Positions 11,236 through 64,000 of a stretch of 64,000 bases of DNA are shown piece by piece (the stretch's first letter is position 1; every line of letters starts with the position of its first letter). This DNA comes from Eublepharis macularius. Lineage: Eukaryota; Chordata; Lepidosauria; Squamata; Eublepharidae. The notes under the pieces are model-generated. The model had not been told where the DNA came from, did not search any database, and saw only the letters and a list, made by a program, of their open reading frames with translations. The stretch is taken from contig NC_072797.1 of the NCBI RefSeq assembly GCF_028583425.1, positions 121,427,501 through 121,491,500 of the forward strand, in the 5' to 3' direction. The position numbers and the translations under genes were made by a program.

Positions 11236-11356
11236 CAGAGGGCAATCTAAACTCCCCTCTGTCTGGAGATCAGGGGGCGGGGCCACCAGCCATGTGACCA
11301 TTTTCAAATGGTTCCGGAACTCTGTTCCACCGTGTTCCAGCTCAAAAAAAGCCCTG
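11236..11356. mobile_element. Partial hAT MITE (CAGGGCTTTTTT family)
   Basis: Carries 'ctgtctggagatcagggggc', 'ccatgtgaccattttc' and the right end 'aaaaaaagccctg' at 11344-11356. The left half of the element is missing. Confidence 0.75.
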
Positions 11357-11484
11357 GTAACCAGTGGGAATGGTTTCCCAAACCAATTTAATCTGAAGAT
11401 GAGAGACGAGGCTATTAAATCATCCAAACAAAGTGATGGACAAAAAAAATCCAAATTAAACATCTCAGTACATTTGTAGTATGA

Positions 11485-12715
11485 CGACTGGGATGCAGTG
11501 TGAACAGACTGAAACTGAACCCAGACAAGATGGAAATGATGCCGGTTGGGAAGGCAAGGATCTTGAAGGTTATCATGCTCCCCACGTTCGATATATTTCT
11601 GTTTGCCCTTGCTAACTGCTAGGCGTTATACAGGATCCAGAATTGCTGTTAGAGAAGCAAGTTAACACAGCTACAAAACTGCCTTCCAACTCAGTCTAGC
11701 CCTACCTGGACACCTGGATCTGTGCCACTGGAACATTGAGACTAGACTACTGTGATGCACTCTTCATAGGTTTTGCCTCGAAGTCAACTTGGAGACTCTG
11801 CTTGGTGCAGAACACCGCAGCTCGGTTATTATTGGGAGCTAGGCAGAGCATTCATATTATTCCAATTCTGCAGTCACTCCATTGGCTACCATCAGTTACC
11901 AGGCTCAATTCAAGCTTTTAGCTATCTCAAGCCCTTCATGGATTTGTTCCCTCATATCTGCAAGACTGCTTCGCTCCCTGTGCTCTACCTTGGCAGCTTT
12001 GTTCATCTGAACACAGCCTTCTGCAGGTGCCACCCTACAAATGGGCAGAATCAACAACTTCCCTACACGCGCATTCTGTGGATACTTATGGAATGGCCAA
12101 CCTGATAAGGTTAGGAAGGCTCCCACTTGCCTGCTTTCCACAAACTGTGCAAAATTGAATTACTCTGGAGAGCTTTTTATACAAAGATAGGAGGGCTGCT
12201 CTACATGGAAATGGTTCAGAAAGATACTTTGGTAAGGTATAAGGACTGGAGACTATACTACTGTGTACTGTCTGTTGTTCCAAGTATGTGCCTACTATTT
12301 ATTTATTTCATTTATTAAAATATTTTACCCCAACTTTCTTATGGTTCATAGTGGCTTACAATAGTAGGTTTAAATCAATTACAGTTAAAATCAAAATAAC
12401 ATCCACCAAATCCCCACCAAAAGATGCCCGTCGTTCAAACCTCTTCAAAAGATCTAGCAAACAGACAGGCCTTGCAGCACTTCCTGAAGATTACTAGGAA
12501 ATTTCCGCGTCATTTAACATGTCATGTTTAACGGCATATGCTTTGTTTCAGATCTGTATCAGGTTTCTGTTTGTTTACAAATTTCTGCAATCCAAACCCA
12601 ATTGTGTTGTTTATTGGACATCATGTCCCATGACTTAACACTGTGTAATCCGCCTTGAGTCTGTGAGAAAGATGAACTATAAATAATGTAAAATAAAATG
12701 CAGTGAATATCTGAT
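11485..12715 (+). mobile_element. L2-type LINE, degraded 3' part
   Basis: Reverse-transcriptase C-terminal signatures appear in broken frames: 'LNPDKMEMMPVGKARIL', 'RLDYCDALFIG', 'LVQNTAARLLLGAR' and 'ILQSLHWLP'. The 3' tail 'aatccgccttgagtctgtga' followed by 'ctataaataatgtaaa' closes it at about 12700. A piece of another repeat (12295-12490) interrupts it. Old and inactive. Confidence 0.75.
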
Positions 12716-12719
12716 TCCA

Positions 12720-13995
12720 TTTTAAAAACCTATGGGGGATCAGGCTAGTAAATAGCCGCTTTCTTGGTCACAAGTAAGAATGGTCGTCGGGCAATCTGGC
12801 AGGGAAGTTGTGCACTGCATGGGGGACTTTTTATGTTCTTTTTATGGCTGGCAACGTGCCACAAATGAAGCTAAATTTAGTGAAGCTAAATTGTAGCTTA
12901 GGGGCTGAGTTACGATTTGAATCTTGCTTCTGCCGTGAACTCAGTGATGATCTTGAACAAATCACTCTGCCTCAGCCCCTCCCTCCCTAGTGTGCAAGGG
13001 GGGAATAACGAGACTTCCCTATAGGATGAGGTTTGTGAGGAGTTTTGTACATTCAGCAATACTAAATATTTTTATTTTAAATGGAGTGAAAGAGAGGCAG
13101 ATGGTTCTCTTTCTGCCCTCCACTAAAGAATGCCACTTATTTATCGACTTTATTTATACCCCATCTTTCTTGAAACAGGGTCCCAAAACCGCTTATCTCA
13201 CTCTCCATTTTATCCTCTTAACTCATAAGAAGAAATTCTCAGCAAGAAACATTCTCAACTCAGAAAAGAAATGACCTCTTAATGTATTAAGAATGTACAT
13301 TTTTCGACAGCTGAGTGTCAACTATTCCACACACTGCCCCCTCCCCCAAGTCCATATGCTTTCTATCAGCTTTAAATTATTCTCAAAGCATATTTGCAAG
13401 ATAACTAGGAACGAAAAAGAAGGAAATAGTAAAGGGCGCTATGGATACCTATTTTAAAAGTGTGCCAAAATACAAAAATATATTTTATGACGATGACAGC
13501 TACTACTTAATAATATAAATTATCACAGCAGCAAAAAAAGGAAACAAGTCACCATTTGCTGTTTTTGAACCCCACTATTTCAGTAGAAGTGACTTAAGCA
13601 CATCTTAACTCACTGATTGAAATTGAGTGCCTAACAATGTGACCAATAGTGATTCTCAAAATAATTGCCAGTATTATACTAAGAGAAACTACAAAGGCTG
13701 TAAAGGCTAGGGAACCAAATAAATCAGTCAACTAATCTGTTTGTCCAACAGTTATACCTATGTAATTATTAATATAACAACTTTCAATATAATCAATGTA
13801 CTCTTTAAATACATATATTTAAAGGACTTTATTGAAAAGCTGCCAGTATCAGGATCTTACTCTGTCTTTGCCAGGAATGACGGTTACATGCAAACATCAA
13901 ACATATATAGGCTTTCAAAGCGCGGGCAATTACTAAACTCCCCCCCCCCCCCAGTCCACTAAGTGGGAAAATAGCAGTGATGATGTAGGAGCCTT
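12720..13995. other. No gene seen; small SINE fragment
   Basis: 13135-13215 resembles a Sauria SINE tail on the minus strand ('tttatttataccccatcttt', 'tccattttatcctctta'). Otherwise AT-rich and unassigned, with a 13-C run at 13940-13952. Confidence 0.45.
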
Positions 13996-14003
13996 CCAAG
14001 GCC

Positions 14004-14437
14004 CAGGGGCCATTTCATTGAAAAAGAGCTGGAGGAACTCATTAGCATAACTCATTAGCATATGCCATGCCCTTGCCATCACCAGAAGTGTATCATTCAT
14101 ATAACTGATTTGCATATGCCACACCCCCTGACATCACCTATTCTGGCTGTTTTGGACCCAATCCTGGCCCTTCAGGGCCGAAATTGGGCCCAAAATGGCA
14201 AAAAGGGGCTAAAAATGGCTGAAAAGGGGCCCAAAATGGTCAGGATTGGGCCGCTGCTGATTGGGAGAGTGATATACCACCCGTCAGAGGCCCGATCCAG
14301 GCCATTTTGGCCCCAATCCATGCTGAAACGGGCCCAAAATGGCTGAGGGTCATGTGGGCGGGGCCACCTGACATGTGACCTCTACGGGGAACTAGCGGAA
14401 TTGCGTTCCTGTGCGTTCCCCCTCAAAATGAGCCTTG
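14004..14437. mobile_element. hAT-type element ('CAGGGCTCATTTTGAG' family)
   Basis: 434 bp with the 8-bp duplication CCAAGGCC on both sides (13996-14003 and 14438-14445). The interior has repeated 'ccaaaatgg' motifs and a central 'gggccgctgctga'. Opposite orientation to the copies at 16145-16592 and 43116-43540. It lies 456 bp beyond the stop codon of the cyclase gene. Confidence 0.85.
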
Positions 14438-14892
14438 CCAAGGCCATTCAGGCTCCTCTTCCCAGTGGAGGAGAGAGGGCACAGAGAACACACAGATAAC
14501 AGTGCGGATGAACACCTCCCTTCAGTTAGCTTCACATTGTGGGTTTGCAAGACAAAGTATCATCTGCAGCTCAAGTACAGAATTACCTCAGCAGTTAACC
14601 ATAACACACAATCATGGAAGCAGGGTGTGACTGGGTATGCCAGGTGACGGCAAGCAACTGACAATATGATTTTAGGTGGTTCATTTGGGGGGTTTTGTAA
14701 GCAGGAGAAAATTGGGTTAAAAATATTTAAATTAAAAAAACTGGACCTGTATCTATTTTCTCACATTGTCCCTAAGGAGAGGCACAGCAGTGGTGGCTCA
14801 ACAGAGAGCTCAGATTTGCCTCTTGGATCTACAAAAACCAAAGCCACTGGGCAAACCCATCAAGCACCCAGCTACTTTTCAGCAGGTTCGTT
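14438..14892 (-). other. Likely 3' UTR of the guanylyl cyclase gene
   Basis: Follows the TAA stop on the minus strand and is free of recognisable repeats up to the hAT element. No AATAAA was found on the minus strand here; an AT-rich stretch near 14710-14740 is the best candidate for the processing region. Confidence 0.35.
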
Positions 14893-63986
<49,094 letters not shown>

Positions 63987-64000
63987 CTGCTCAAGAGTTG

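Overview
The window looks like squamate reptile DNA, probably a lizard or gecko. It holds tRNA-derived SINEs of the Sauria type, 5S rRNA-derived SINEs, L2, CR1, L1, R4-like and Penelope-like retroelement pieces, and very many short DNA transposons, mostly hAT-type with 8-bp target duplications. The species cannot be fixed from the sequence alone. No retrovirus, LTR element, Polinton, CRISPR array or functional RNA gene was recognised.

Two host genes are present, tail to tail. The first is TMEM215 (plus strand, CDS 4938-5642), a two-pass membrane protein with a single coding exon inside a CpG island of about 2 kb (roughly 3720-5660). The second fills almost all of the rest (minus strand, 14893 to about 63986, 5' end outside the window). 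It is a receptor-type guanylyl cyclase that I assembled from 22 exons, 21 of them firm. All splice phases agree, and 816 codons are open in the window. The predicted order is ectodomain, six-cysteine juxtamembrane cluster, one membrane span, kinase-homology domain, coiled-coil linker, guanylyl cyclase domain and a short tail ending in TAA. The six catalytic cyclase residues I checked are present, so it looks like a working enzyme. The visible ectodomain does not look like the natriuretic-peptide-receptor fold of GC-A or GC-B, which makes this gene the main find.

Layout: 1-3700 is repeats upstream of TMEM215. 3700-5660 is the CpG island and TMEM215. 5660-14440 is the intergenic stretch, with L2 and SINE relics and a hAT copy at 14004-14437. 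14440-64000 is the cyclase gene, whose introns are packed with transposons. Several hAT copies with near-perfect or perfect target duplications lie within 40-105 bp of exons. A GGTGAT microsatellite sits just upstream of one 3' splice site, and a 14-A run precedes another. An L1 derivative carrying only ORF1 (HAL1-like) sits at 18743-20256 between the exons at 17524-17615 and 21754-21852.

The two genes have no evident functional link. Their convergent arrangement means their 3' ends face each other across about 9 kb of repeat-rich sequence.
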